64,000 nt of DNA. Source: Acanthosepion lycidas (taxonomy: Eukaryota > Mollusca > Cephalopoda > Sepiida > Sepiidae). Of this stretch, positions 33,720 through 44,440 are shown piece by piece. The notes under the pieces were generated by a model. It was not told the origin of the DNA, did not search any database, and saw only the letters and a program-made list of their open reading frames with translations. The stretch's first letter is position 1, and each line of letters begins with the position of its first letter. A program made the position numbers and the translations under genes. The stretch covers positions 29,111,414-29,175,413 of the forward strand of contig OZ010605.1 in assembly GCA_963932145.1 (NCBI GenBank). The letters are read 5' to 3'.

Positions 33720-33825
33720 GTTTTGACCTCTATGTTCTCATTTTATATTTACATAACATCTATCCCTGATATTGAGCATTTTAACAAATAAATATAGCAT
33801 ACCTTAAAAGTATATTTGTATCATT

Positions 33826-33875
<50 letters not shown>
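33720..33875 (+). repeat. Dispersed repeat family D plus (CA)n(TA)n
   Basis: CCTCTATGTTCTCATTTTAT, CTGATATTGAGCATTTTA and AATATAGCATACCTTAAAAG match the other family D copies, ending in CA then TA microsatellite (33826-33875). Confidence 0.65.
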
Positions 33876-33880
<5 letters not shown>

Positions 33881-33977
33881 AATATTTTTTGTTTAAAAAT
33901 ATGATTCCTTCGCTACATAAGAGTTCTCATGTTTCAAAAACGTGAGCCGAAATCATCCAAATAATTAATAAAATTAA

Positions 33978-34047
33978 GTTGGATTGAGGTGTTTAGTCAC
34001 GAAAATTTCGCTTGAAGATGAAACGTGACTAAACACCTCAATCCAAC
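33978..34047. repeat. 24-bp perfect inverted repeat
   Basis: GTTGGATTGAGGTGTTTAGT-CACG (33978-34001) is perfectly complementary to 34024-34047, with a 22-nt spacer. (TA)n tracts lie about 100 bp upstream and 70 bp downstream. Confidence 0.9.
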
Positions 34048-34117
34048 AAAAATACTAAGGAACCCCGGATTATGCACCCAACGTGTTCTTTTCTATTTTC
34101 TGCATACCTGCACAAGG

Positions 34118-34118
<1 letters not shown>

Positions 34119-34178
<60 letters not shown>
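34119..34178. repeat. (TA)n microsatellite
   Basis: TA tract of about 60 bp. Confidence 0.96.
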
Positions 34179-34181
<3 letters not shown>

Positions 34182-34529
34182 CTCAAACACTAATATTCCA
34201 TGGTTACAATTTATTACATTGGAATCGTAATCACGATCCAATTCATCAGACCTACAAATTAAAAAAAGAAATCGCAAAATATAACTCCTGGTATAAAATT
34301 TTTTAGTGAGAGTGTATGTGTGGGAGGTGAAAACAAGTTTGAGAGAGAAATGTATGAAAGCTATAGAGAGAGGTGTAAATGGAAGAAAGAAGAAAAGGAA
34401 ACGCCTAAAGGTGAAGATGGTGATTCAAATTTAAAAGAGAGAAGTTTGAAAGAGAGGAGTTAAATAACGGTTTAAATGAATGAGATACAGATAAATGTGA
34501 ATTATTCGCAGATGAACAAATCACTTATA

Positions 34530-34930
34530 TTCTAGAGGTCAAAAGTTTTACGCCCAACTCTGGTCATTTTATTGGCCCCCCAAAAGGAGTTTTGTAGTTT
34601 AAATAAGAGAAAATTATTATGCATGGTTCAAAAAAGTGAGACATGATTAATTATGAGAAATTTTATTATGACAACAAGAATAAAAACTATTGTATGATTA
34701 AATGCTTGCTCTCGCCAAAATATCCTCGTTAAACCTTGATTGCCACAGCACAAATTTTTGGCATTCGTTGCAAAAGTTTTTCAAAGTATAAGTTTGTTAA
34801 TTGATTCCATTCGTTTCTCAATTACTCTAAGTGCTATTTTTCCACTCTTATGTCAAGTTCATTCAATTCTAATTCTTGGGATGATCTTCAAAATGTTGCA
34901 CTGTAGCGTGTGGGTTTGTAAACAGTGACT
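34530..34930 (-). pseudogene. Tc1-like remnant, 3' end
   Basis: The terminus AGAGGTCAAAAGTTTTACGC (34535-34554) has the GGTCAAAAGTTT motif common to Tc1-type ends. The minus strand around 34830-34740 encodes, across frame changes, LLQRMPKICAVAIKV, resembling the SMPKRVEAVI block close to the C-terminus of Tc1 transposases. The catalytic part and the other terminus are missing. Confidence 0.6.
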
Positions 34931-35034
34931 ATTACGGCTAATAATGCAAGATTCTTCGTTAAATTGAATCTAGTTCTCTCAGTCCCTGTGGGTTTATCTA
35001 AAAATAAATACGCTTAAATTAACCTTCACTCCTG

Positions 35035-35168
35035 CCGTGCTCCAACGGCTTAGTGGTAGAATCTCCGACTGAAGCCAATTTAGTCGGGTTTTGATCCTAG
35101 CTAAAGGCAACCGGAATTCTAGCCACACTGATAAGCTGTGATACAGTGAAACAGTCTGTCTGTGGATG

Positions 35169-35170
<2 letters not shown>
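35035..35170 (+). mobile_element. tRNA-derived SINE, family C
   Basis: The head has A-box-like TAGTGGTAGAATC (35051-35063) and B-box-like GGGTTTTGATCC (35086-35097). The body CTGTGATACAGTGAAACAGT and CTGTCTGTGGATGA matches the minus-strand copies at 48590-48725 and 49480-49600. The 3' end runs into a (TA)n tract. Confidence 0.78.

Positions 35171-35231
<61 letters not shown>
35170..35231. repeat. (TA)n microsatellite at SINE tail
   Basis: TA tract of about 60 bp directly following the SINE; it may be the SINE's own 3' simple repeat. Confidence 0.95.
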
Positions 35232-35233
<2 letters not shown>

Positions 35234-35569
35234 TGATCAATACTGAGCAATTCTTGTGTATATGTAGTATAGAATAGATGAGACAGAAACGTATTTTAGC
35301 AGATTAATCTAGCGAATACCAAGTAAAATTTACATGAGAAACGAGGAATTTTTTACAAGGCAAATGAACTGCAAAGTGCTGCTACCAATGACAAAGATAC
35401 AGGGGAAATGTTTAAGGTTCATGGTGGACTCTCCTGTTGTATTCGATGTATCAGGTTCAAGAAGCTAATTTGAGAGTCAAGACAGCAAACACCAACACAT
35501 ATGATTTGATTATAGTGGTGAAGGCTTTGTGCAGAACCAACCACAATTTTTGAAGGGTCGAATAGAGAG

Positions 35570-35820
35570 AACTGATACACAACCTGTCACAAGATTCCCA
35601 AACGACCCTCCGCAGGTTTTGAATTCAGAGTTGTCCTTCTCCGACGAGTTGTCATCCAAGTCTATCCATCTATTTACCTATAGCTGGAGGAAGAAGAGGA
35701 TTAATATCTTTCCCAATGGTATTAGCATATATAAGTGAATGTAATCGATTTGACTAGAATTCGAACTCAGCTCTCCCGTTCTTCAATTCGATCTGCTATC
35801 CACTACTCCACTAAGGACAC
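35570..35820 (-). mobile_element. SINE family B, minus strand
   Basis: On the minus strand: A-box-like TGGAGTAGTGGATAGCAG, B-box-like GAGTTCGAATTCTAG (about 35770-35756), then CGATTACATTCACTTATA, CATTGGGAAAGATATTAATC and AGGTAAATAGATGGATAGAC. Order and spacing match the 16425 copy. Confidence 0.78.
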
Positions 35821-36109
35821 ACTGAGTAAAGAAAGTTTGAACAATTCAACATTTAAGTTCATGCTTAATGCAAGAGGAGCAAACAGCCTTTTGTAATATA
35901 TTTGAGGTTTTGGAGTAAATGATTGGAAGAAAAATCACAAAAACAAGAGTAGTAATGAGACAATAGTCACTTAAAGAAACAAAAAGTGGATGTTGTGGAG
36001 AGTCGTGATCGCCTAAGTACTGAAAGAAAGAAATCATCTGATAGGTTTTTTGTTTGTTTTGTTTTTTTAGATTTAATATTTATGCATGAAGTCATTGTTA
36101 TCAGCAAAA

Positions 36110-37535
36110 GGGTGAGTCCCAAATGCAACTTGCATGTCGGGAAAAAATCAAGCCAGCGCAGGAAATTAATTTTCTGGCAGGTGTTCTAAGAGAGAACGTA
36201 AAGTGCGACACTGAGATTCGAAGACGTATTGGGATGGCCAAATATGCCTTCCAAAAGTTAAGCAGAGTATTAAGTGACAGAAAAATTTCGTTAGAAACCA
36301 AGAAAAGAGTATTGAACTGGTTACGTGATATCTGTTTCGTTGTATGGCAGCGAATGCTGGACAATCTCCTCAAAGATAAAGAGTAAGCTTAAAGCATCAG
36401 AAACTAAGAAAACATTGCTGAAATTCTATGTAATATCAGCTGTCCAATATGGCATTAAATGCTTGACAATTTCCTCACTGATGAAGAGGACACTTGAAGC
36501 ATTAGAAACAAAGAAAATAGTGGTGAACTGCTATTTAATATGAATCCTCCTATATAACAGCGAATGTTGGACAGTTTCCTCACGGATGAGACTTGAAGCA
36601 ACGGAAATTTGGTTCTACAGAAAGATGCTGAGCATACCACGAACCGAACATGTGAGCAACGGCAAGGTTTTGGAGAGTATAGAAACGAAGAGGAAACTTA
36701 TACTTAACATCAGGAAAAGGCAATTGATCTTTCTGGGAGCACGTAATGATGAAAAAGGGTTTAGACAGACTAAGAGAAAGAGGGTCAGAGGAAAACAGCG
36801 CGTAACATAATTGATGGGCTTGAGCAAATGGATGGCGAAACAGGGTTTAGGAACAGTATTTACATTATGCGGACCATTGTCCTCATCTTTGTCGCCATAT
36901 TTGTCACAACGTTTCGGCCGTTGTACGCTCCGGCCTTCTTCAGGTGGTTGGAATTTCGAACTGAACCCTTTATTTCGATCCCTGAGGTAGACTGTTCTAG
37001 TTCCACGGGCCATGTTTGATGGATGTCAGTTATCAGTTATCTCCTGCTAATTTTTCCTCTGAAAGTTCTCCACTGCCTTAACCGGGTATTGAACTCACAC
37101 TCTTTTGGTTTGTCACTGGATCTAACCAACGCCTTTATCCACTGTGCCATGTGTCCTTGAGGCAGTGGAGAATTTTCAGAGGGAAAATTAGCAAGAGATA
37201 ACTGATAACTGACATCCATCAAACATGGCACGTGGAACTAGAACAGTCTACCCCAGGGATCGAAATAAAGGGTTTAGTTCGAAATTCCAACCACCTGAAG
37301 AAGGCCGGAGCGTACAACGGCCGAAACGTTGTGACAAATATGGCGACAAAGATGAGGACAATAGTCCGCATAATGTAAATACTGTACATAATACCTCATC
37401 TCAGAAATATAGACAGGGGGGTTAGGAAAATAACAAAAAAAAACTTATTACGAGCTACAAAGGACAGAAGGGTGTGGAGGGCTATGACCAACTACGTCCT
37501 GAAGGGACACGGCACATAAAAGAAAGAACAGTTAT
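36110..37535 (+). pseudogene. LINE-R polyprotein C-terminal region, triplicated inside and split by a SINE pair
   Basis: The plus strand encodes EIRRRIGMAKYAFQKLSRVL, SDRKISLETKKRVLN, then ECWTIS-type and EIWFYRKMLSIPRTEHVSN blocks, then ETKRKLILNIRKRQLIFLGA and KRVRGKQRVT. These are the tail of a non-LTR retrotransposon polyprotein downstream of the reverse transcriptase. The ETKK...CLTISS segment occurs three times (starts near 36294, 36400 and 36504), a tandem triplication of about 105 bp. The reading continues after the SINE pair at 37422 to a 3' end near 37535. Stops and shifts make it inactive. Confidence 0.8.
36854..37421. mobile_element. Head-to-head inverted pair of SINE family A
   Basis: The left copy (36854 to about 37155, minus) is complete, with tRNA-like head (A box 37139-37149, B box 37085-37096). 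The right copy (about 37157-37421, plus) lacks a head. The two bodies are close inverted repeats around the single head. TTAGGAA occurs on both sides (36847-36853 and 37422-37428), and the LINE-R sequence resumes exactly there, so the whole pair probably entered as one unit. Confidence 0.85.
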
Positions 37536-37539
37536 GCTC

Positions 37540-38025
37540 CCCCTTCAAAAAATGCATCTTGCAAAAATCGTCCGTACATTCGCACACTTGTAAAATCCAT
37601 GATACCAATAACTCACACCTAAAGAAAGGCCTCGTCCAGTTTTCCGACGCGTAAGCCTACATTTGAGGTTTTCGTGACGGTTAGTCGGTCAGTGCGTGCT
37701 CTTTCAGAGGCAACGTTAAGAGAAGACTGGAATTAACATGTTCAACTACCGTTTCCCGTCCATCTTGACGTAAGAAGTTCGCCATGCTTGATGGATCTTG
37801 AAGTGTACATCCTCAGAGTTTCAATATGTAATGGATTGGTCAGGCAGCAGTTCAAACGAACCCATTCATTCAGAGGGCCCATAATTCACGAAATTCATGG
37901 TTCAAAAAGCCATTTATAAAAACCGTAATCTATTTATAGTCATAAATTTGGCCAGTATTAACAAGAGTTCCAATCATTTCTGTATTTCCCTGGGTGTTTT
38001 TTCTCGTCTCCACCAACAACAAAGA
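37540..38025. other. No recognised feature
   Basis: Moderately GC-balanced for this window (37560-37880) but without a gene signature that I recognise. Confidence 0.35.
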
Positions 38026-38029
38026 GCCT

Positions 38030-38620
38030 TTTGTCATTTTATTCTTTTTCTCCTGTTATCGTCTGTTTCTGTTTTTTGTTTTCTCTTCTTTAATATATTT
38101 TAAACTTTTTTTTTTATCGTTTCTGTATTTCTGTCTTTGCGTTAGCTTCTATTATTATTATATTTTTTTTTGTTATTCTGTTCATTCGTAACTAACTTTA
38201 TCGTTCTCTTTCTATATTCATTTATTTATTTATTTATTTTTCAGGTTTCCATTTGTTCTTCTATTTTACATTCACCCGTTCTTTATTTTTCTTTATTTTT
38301 CTTTATTTTTCTTTTCCAAGCTAATCTTTGCTTCATTGAGTTTTTTGTTCTTACTCTATTGATTGCTCCTTTCGTACCGTGTACATCTGTTCCCATTCTC
38401 TTTAAGTTTTCTTCTTTTACTTTTCTTTCTTTCTTTCTTTCTTTCTTTCCTTCTTTCTTTCTTTCCTTCTTTCTTTCTTTCATTTTTACATTTTACTTTC
38501 GTTTGATTATTTTCGTAACTCTCTATTCTTGTAGATTTATTGCATCCTGGCCCTTTCATTTATATTTTTATCTTTCTTTCAATTTAGTTCCTTTGTTCTT
38601 CATTTTTTTTTTTTTTGTTA
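38030..38620. repeat. Pyrimidine-rich (TTTC)n tract
   Basis: Long imperfect TTTC/TTCT tetranucleotide repeat, best at 38419-38483, with a TTTA run at 38219-38240. F/S/L-rich ORFs are artefacts. Confidence 0.9.
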
Positions 38621-38888
38621 TAGTCCAGGGTATGACGTCGAGCAGCAAGGCCTGTGATTGGGAGATTGATGGTTTTCAGGATAGTATAACTACCTCTTAA
38701 TGTCTGGACCGGGGTGGTAGAACCTGTTGGGGTACCAGCTCTGGGAAATTAGTTACCCCCAACCAAAAAAAACGCTATGAAAGTATAAAAATACATTTTT
38801 ATAGTAAAAATACCAGCAATACATTTCTATATATGAAACAAATACCAACAGTACATATTTATAGTAAACTTACCAACAATACATCAAT

Positions 38889-38890
<2 letters not shown>
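38620..38890 (-). repeat. Dispersed repeat family E, minus copy
   Basis: On the minus strand GGTTCTACCACCCCGGTCCA, CATACCCTGGACTAT and AAAATGTATTTTTATACTTT align with the downstream half of the family at 24830-25085. The AAAATACCAGCAATACAT-type segment also recurs three times here (38805-38885). The family's 136-bp tandem units are not seen in this copy. Confidence 0.6.
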
Positions 38891-38891
<1 letters not shown>

Positions 38892-38920
<29 letters not shown>

Positions 38921-38927
38921 TGATAGG

Positions 38928-38959
<32 letters not shown>

Positions 38960-39012
38960 GAGAGAAAGAAAGAGAGTGAAAGAGAAAGATAGTAAGAGAG
39001 AGAGAGAGAGTG
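38892..39012. repeat. (TA)n, (GATA)n and (GA)n compound microsatellite
   Basis: TA to 38920, then about 9 GATA units to 38957, then GA-rich sequence to about 39012. Confidence 0.94.
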
Positions 39013-39149
39013 ATGGACAGCATACATTTAGGCTTTTGATTTCACTTTTACTTTGGTTTTGATATTTTTACAATTTCAAACTCTTTTTGCATTTATTTCA
39101 TATTTTGCAATTGATTGATGGTTTTTAACATGTATTTTCTTTTCTTTTC

Positions 39150-39161
39150 CCTTGACACCCC

Positions 39162-39194
<33 letters not shown>

Positions 39195-39429
39195 ATTCCT
39201 TTCGTACTTCTTTTTCATAGATTTCTTCTTCCCTTTCTTTCTTTCGTTATTCTTTTCTTTTTTGCTTTTTTTCTTTCCTTCGTTCCTCTTTTCTTTTCTT
39301 TTTTCTCCTTTGTGTCATCTTTCTTTTTTTACTTTTCTTTCTTTCTTCGTCCCCTTTCTTCTTTCTTTTTTCTTCGTTCCTTTATTCCTTTCTTTTTTTC
39401 TTTTCTCCTTCCATGCCTTCTTTTCCTTT

Positions 39430-39461
<32 letters not shown>

Positions 39462-39850
39462 GCTTGCTTGCTTGCCCTCTTTATTTCTTTCTGTTTTCTT
39501 TCTTTCTTTCTTTTCTTCGTTTCGGTCATTCTTTCTTTCTGTCTTTCTTCCTTCTTTTTTTCTTTCTTTTTTTCCAGTTATACTATTGCTTTTGTTGCTC
39601 ACCTATTTTCTTTTTCATTCTTTGCTTCTTTCTTTCTTTTTCTTTCTTTCTTTTTTCTTTCTTTCTTTCTTCGTTTGGGTCTTTCTTTCTTTCTGTCTTT
39701 CTGCCTTCTTTATTTCTTTTTTTCTTTCTTATTTTCCAGTTATACTTTTGACTTTCTTGCTCACCTATTTTCTTTTTCATTCTTTGCTTCAGTCTCTCCT
39801 TTTTGTTATTTTTTCGATTTCATTTCTCTTGTCTTTTTCGGATACTTTCT
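39150..39850. repeat. Pyrimidine-rich (TTTC)n tract
   Basis: Dense TTTC/TTCT repeats. A diverged internal duplication of about 170 bp is visible: TTCCAGTTATACTWTTG and CTCACCTATTTTCTTTTTCA each occur at 39570-39620 and at 39733-39780. The 326-codon plus ORF over it is low-complexity and not credited as a gene. Confidence 0.9.
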
Positions 39851-39854
39851 CATT

Positions 39855-40555
39855 TTGGGAATGTCGTTTTTTCCTCTGCTACACGTCATTCGATCTCCAT
39901 TTTCTCTCGCTGCATATTCCCTTTCAGTTTTTACTTCTGATTTTATTTTTATTTTCCAACATTTCAGTTATCCTCTCAGAGATCAACTCACTGCACATTC
40001 TGGGTTTCATGTTTTCAACTGGCATCAAGTGGAATGATTATATTAAATCAATTTGTTTTTATTCTGCTGCGAGGAAATTCAGTTCATTATCCTAGACCCA
40101 CTTTCTCGACAGAATCTATTTTACATATCTATAAGTCTACCATTCTTCCGTGCATCGATTATTCGTGCCACAACCAGTCTAGTCTTTTTTGTTTTATATC
40201 TCGAGATTCTTGACAAAATCCTGAGAAACCGAAATGTTATCGGTCGAACCTGTTATCTCGGCGTCAGTTACTTTTCAATCGACGTATTCTAGCTTCAATT
40301 TGTAGCTTCTATAGATATTTCCATAGTTCTTATTTCTGGTGAAATTTCCTCGTCGGAACATCGAGTTCACGAATGTAAGCGTCGTAAGAGATCTCATAAT
40401 TTCACTGCTGAAGTATAATGTACATGATAGCAGATTCTTTTCACGCACTAATCTCTTGTGGAGCATTATTATGGTTTCCTGATCTCCCCTCAACTACAGC
40501 TTTCAAAAATTTAAACGGAACGATAATCATCATCTTCTGTCTCTTTGATATCACT
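39855..40555. other. No recognised feature
   Basis: Mixed sequence between a TTTC tract and the 33-bp array; no gene signature. Confidence 0.35.
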
Positions 40556-40557
40556 GC

Positions 40558-40671
40558 TTTTATTGCCCACTCTATTATATATATTTATGATATTATTGTC
40601 CACTCTATTATATATAGTTATGATGTCACTGTCCACCCTATTATATATACTTATGATGTTATTGTCCACTT

Positions 40672-40734
<63 letters not shown>

Positions 40735-40827
40735 TATGATGTTATTGTCCATCCTATTATATATACTTATGATGCTATTGTCCAATCTATTATATATACT
40801 TATGATGTTATTGTCCACTTTATTATA

Positions 40828-40883
<56 letters not shown>

Positions 40884-40989
40884 TAGATATATGTTTTTGA
40901 TATTATTGTCCATCCTATTATATATACTTATGATGCTATTGTCCAATCTATTATATATACTTATGATGTTATTGTCCACTTTATTATAC

Positions 40990-41059
<70 letters not shown>

Positions 41060-41187
41060 TTATGATGTTATTGTCCATCCTATTATATATACTTATGATG
41101 TCGTTGTCCATCATATTATATATTTTTATGATGTTATTGTCCACTCTATTATATATATTTATGATGTTATTTTCCACTTTATTATAC

Positions 41188-41256
<69 letters not shown>

Positions 41257-41455
41257 TTTTTTTCTCAATTGGTTGTTGGAAGTTTTACCTGATGATCCTG
41301 AATCCTTAAAAAAGGATTTAGGTGAAATAAATTATCGTAATGGTACATTAAAGTGGTTTGTTTTTCATTGTATATATATATATATTTATTTATTTATGAT
41401 GTTATTGTCCATCCTATTATATATACTTATGATGTCATTGTCCACTTTATTATAC

Positions 41456-41503
<48 letters not shown>

Positions 41504-41600
41504 GTCTTTGATGTTATTGTCCATCCTATTATATATACTTATGATGCTATTGTCCAATCTATTATATATACTTATGATGTTATTGTCCACTTTATTATAC

Positions 41601-41660
<60 letters not shown>

Positions 41661-41709
41661 TTATGATGTCATTGTCCATCCTATTATATATATTTATGAT
41701 GATATTGTC

Positions 41710-41758
<49 letters not shown>

Positions 41759-41800
41759 TATGATGTTATTGTCCATCCTGTTATATATTCTTATGTTGTT
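40558..41800. repeat. 33-bp minisatellite interleaved with (TA)n blocks
   Basis: Units of the form TTATGATGTTATTGTCCAYC plus CTATTATATATAC (33 bp) recur in groups of one to four, separated by at least six long (TA)n or (TA)n(TG)n blocks (40674-40731, 40832-40888, 40993-41057, 41190-41254, 41458-41498, 41604-41660 and 41714-41756). One unrelated 110-bp piece (41256-41368) interrupts the array. Encoded [14 protein letters not shown] peptides simply follow the repeat. Confidence 0.92.
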
Positions 41801-41829
41801 ATTTTCTTTCTCCGGGAAAGATGATTAAA

Positions 41830-42295
41830 AATATAAATTACATTATGAGAAATAAAAACATAAAAAAAATCCTCTAGTTTGTTTTTCATCTGCACCGTTT
41901 CTCTTCTTTTTTTTTTTTAACTCATTTCACTCCAATCAAGACCAAAAAGTCAATAACATGCTGTGGGATGTGTACTGACGCTGAAACTATATGAGAAAAA
42001 AATTATTAAATAGCAAGAACAACAAAAAATCATTAATACAGACGATAACGATTGAAATTTTTAAAGATTAAACTTCATCAGAAAGTAAGAAGCATGGTAA
42101 TAGTTCCACGAAAGCAAAGTGCGAGAAAAGACAGTGTTAGCCTAGAACTCACGGTTAGATTTAACTATATTGACTGTAAAATAAAGAGATATTTCTGCAA
42201 ATCTGGTAATATGATTAAATTTATAGATTTTAACTAACATGAAGGAAAGTTCATAAGAACATTGACCATGAAAGTATTTACAGAAACGTCTCTCT
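41830..42295. other. No recognised feature
   Basis: A-rich sequence with a T-run at 41911-41920. I see no gene. Confidence 0.35.
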
Positions 42296-42299
42296 CATC

Positions 42300-43530
42300 C
42301 ATTTACAACCAATCATTACTTAATTTACTAAATGATTTCCGCTGGTTGTAGAATATAAGATTCCTATTTGTTCTTTTTCTTTCACACAATCTCAACCAAT
42401 CATTAAGTAGTTTACTCGCGGATTTCCCCTGGTTAGAGGATATACGATTCCCATTTCTCCTTTTGTGTCACCCAATCTCACCCAATGATTCAGTAATTTA
42501 CTCGTGAATTTACGCTGGTTGAAAAATATAGATTTCTATTTGTTCTTTTTCTGTCACCCAGTCTTACTTCGTCATTCAGTAGTTTACTCGCGGATTTCCC
42601 ATTTTTGGACAATATATGATTCCTATTTACCCTTTTTCTGTCACCCAATCTCACCCAGTCATTAAGTAGTTTACTGGAGGATTTCTCCTGCTTGGAGAAT
42701 ATACGATTTTTTTTTGTCTATTTGTTTTCGTCATCCAGTCTCACCCAATCATTAAGTAATTTACTCTCGGATTTACCCTTTTTGGACAATATGTGATTCC
42801 TGTTTGTCCTTTTTCTGTCACCTAATCACACCCAATCATTAAGTAGTTTACTCATAGATTACCCCTGGCTGGAGAATATTTGATTCCTATTGGTCCTTTT
42901 TCTGTCACCAAATCTAACCCAATCATTAAGTAGTTTACTCATAGATTTCCCCTGGCTGGAGAATATTTGATTCCTATTGGTCCTTTTTCTGTCACCAAAT
43001 CTCACCCAATTATTAAGTAGTTTACTCATAGATTTCCCTTGGCTGGAGAATATTTGATTCCTATTGGTCCTTTTTCTGTCACCAAATCTCACCCAATCAT
43101 TAAGTAGTTTACTCATAGATTTCCCTTGGCTGGAGAATATTTGATTCCTATTGGTCCTTTTTCTGTCACCAAATCTCACCCAATCATTAAGTAGTTTACT
43201 CATAGATTTCCCTTGGCTGGAGAATATTTGATTCCTATTGGTCCTTTTTCTGTCACCAAATCTCACCCAATTATTAAGTAGTTTACTCATAGATTTCCCT
43301 TGGCTGGAGAATATTTGATTCCTATTGGTCCTTTTTCTGTCACCAAATCTCACCCAATCATTAAGTAGTTTACTCATAGATTTCCCTTGGCTGGAGAATA
43401 TTGGATTCCTATTGGTCCTTTTGCTGTCACCAAATCTCAGCCAATCGTTAAGTAGTTTACTCATAGATTTCCCGTGGCTGGAGAATATTTGATTCCTATT
43501 CGTCTTTTTTCTCTCATCCAATTACACACA
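42300..43530 (-). repeat. 87-bp satellite array, about 14 units
   Basis: The period is exactly 87 bp (29 codons). Units at 42860-43530 are nearly uniform, while those at 42300-42860 are progressively diverged. The minus strand is open from 43521 to 42859 (220 codons, starting MDERKKTNRN) and encodes repeats of SMSKLLNDWVRFGDRKRTNR. Because the period is a multiple of three, any open frame stays open, so openness alone is weak evidence of a gene. No signal peptide or known domain is seen. Confidence 0.9.
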
Positions 43531-43549
43531 GTAATTAAATAGATTCTTC

Positions 43550-43775
43550 AATCTTTTCACCTTCTTCTTTTGTCGTGATTGTTTTTTGTTAAATTTCCAC
43601 ATTATGTGTCCCAGGAATTTCATTAGTTATTTTTCTCATTCCAAGCATCAGTTTCCTTGTAGTTCTAATCTTCCTTAAATCTCATTTGCTTATCACTAGT
43701 TTCGCCCATGTTATTCTTGGCATTCTTTATAGAACTTCCACTTTCTCACTTCAGGTTTCTTATTCATGCAGTAGG
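43550..43775 (-). pseudogene. LINE-R fragment
   Basis: On the minus strand this matches the GHIMRKEGL-like and NKRKxxxxTRKETDAWNEKN-like part of LINE-R, and FYKECQE matches the FYRRMLRI region. The plus strand has CATTATGTGTCCCAGGAATT as in 29760-29785. Short and degenerate. Confidence 0.5.
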
Positions 43776-43779
43776 ATTT

Positions 43780-44440
43780 TTTTTTTTTTTGAATATTTAA
43801 TTTTTCCAATTATTTCTCTTTCATTCTATTTTAATCAGATTATTATTTATTTCAATCCGATTGTTTTCTGTCATTTATTTTGGGAAAATGGTTCTCTTCT
43901 TCGTTTTCCTTTCTATCGATATCTTCTCTAAATTTGTCATTTCTTTTTTTTTTTTCAATTTCTTTGTAATAATTTCTTCTTTCTTCGCATTCATATTTCG
44001 ACCTGTTCTATTCCACATTCTTTCTACCGATTTCATCTTTTTTTTTCAGTTTCCTTCAACAAACGACCTCTTCATATTCTTTCTATTTTGTTCACATTTT
44101 TCATTTTTCCAATTTTTCGATTGCTTTATATTTATAGAAATTCCTTCTTTTTTCTACATTCTCTTTCTATCAAGATCTTTTTTTCATTTCCTTTTCTAAA
44201 AAAAAACTGTTCACTTCATTTTTATTGAAATATTTTCTTTCATTTACTTTCTATTTTCCTTCAAATTTTTCTCTTACAAATTCTTTATTCTTTCTATTTA
44301 GTTAGTTACCTTCCATTGACTTGCAATCGCTTTCTTCTCTGTCATTTAGTTTTTCTTCATTTTTATTTATACCTATTTCTTCTCGTTTTTCTATCAATAA
44401 CTTCTCTTCATGTTTCTTTCAAACATATACCGTAGAAACC
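43780..44440. repeat. T-rich/pyrimidine-rich DNA
   Basis: Low-complexity TTTC/TTTA-rich sequence with long T runs; no gene. Confidence 0.75.

Noticed and set aside
34012..34035. Hammerhead-like CTTGAAGATGAAACGT inside the 33978 inverted repeat
   Set aside because: There is no room for helix II and the core C is changed, so it cannot fold as a ribozyme; at most a fossil.
39115..40095. 326-codon open frame on the plus strand
   Set aside because: It lies over a TTTC-repeat tract; the product is almost only F, L and S with no domain, and open frames exist in several overlapping frames, as expected from composition.
40558..41800. CRISPR-like repeat-spacer pattern
   Set aside because: The regular 33-bp units with intervening blocks look superficially similar, but the spacers are (TA)n and the DNA is eukaryotic; it is a compound minisatellite.
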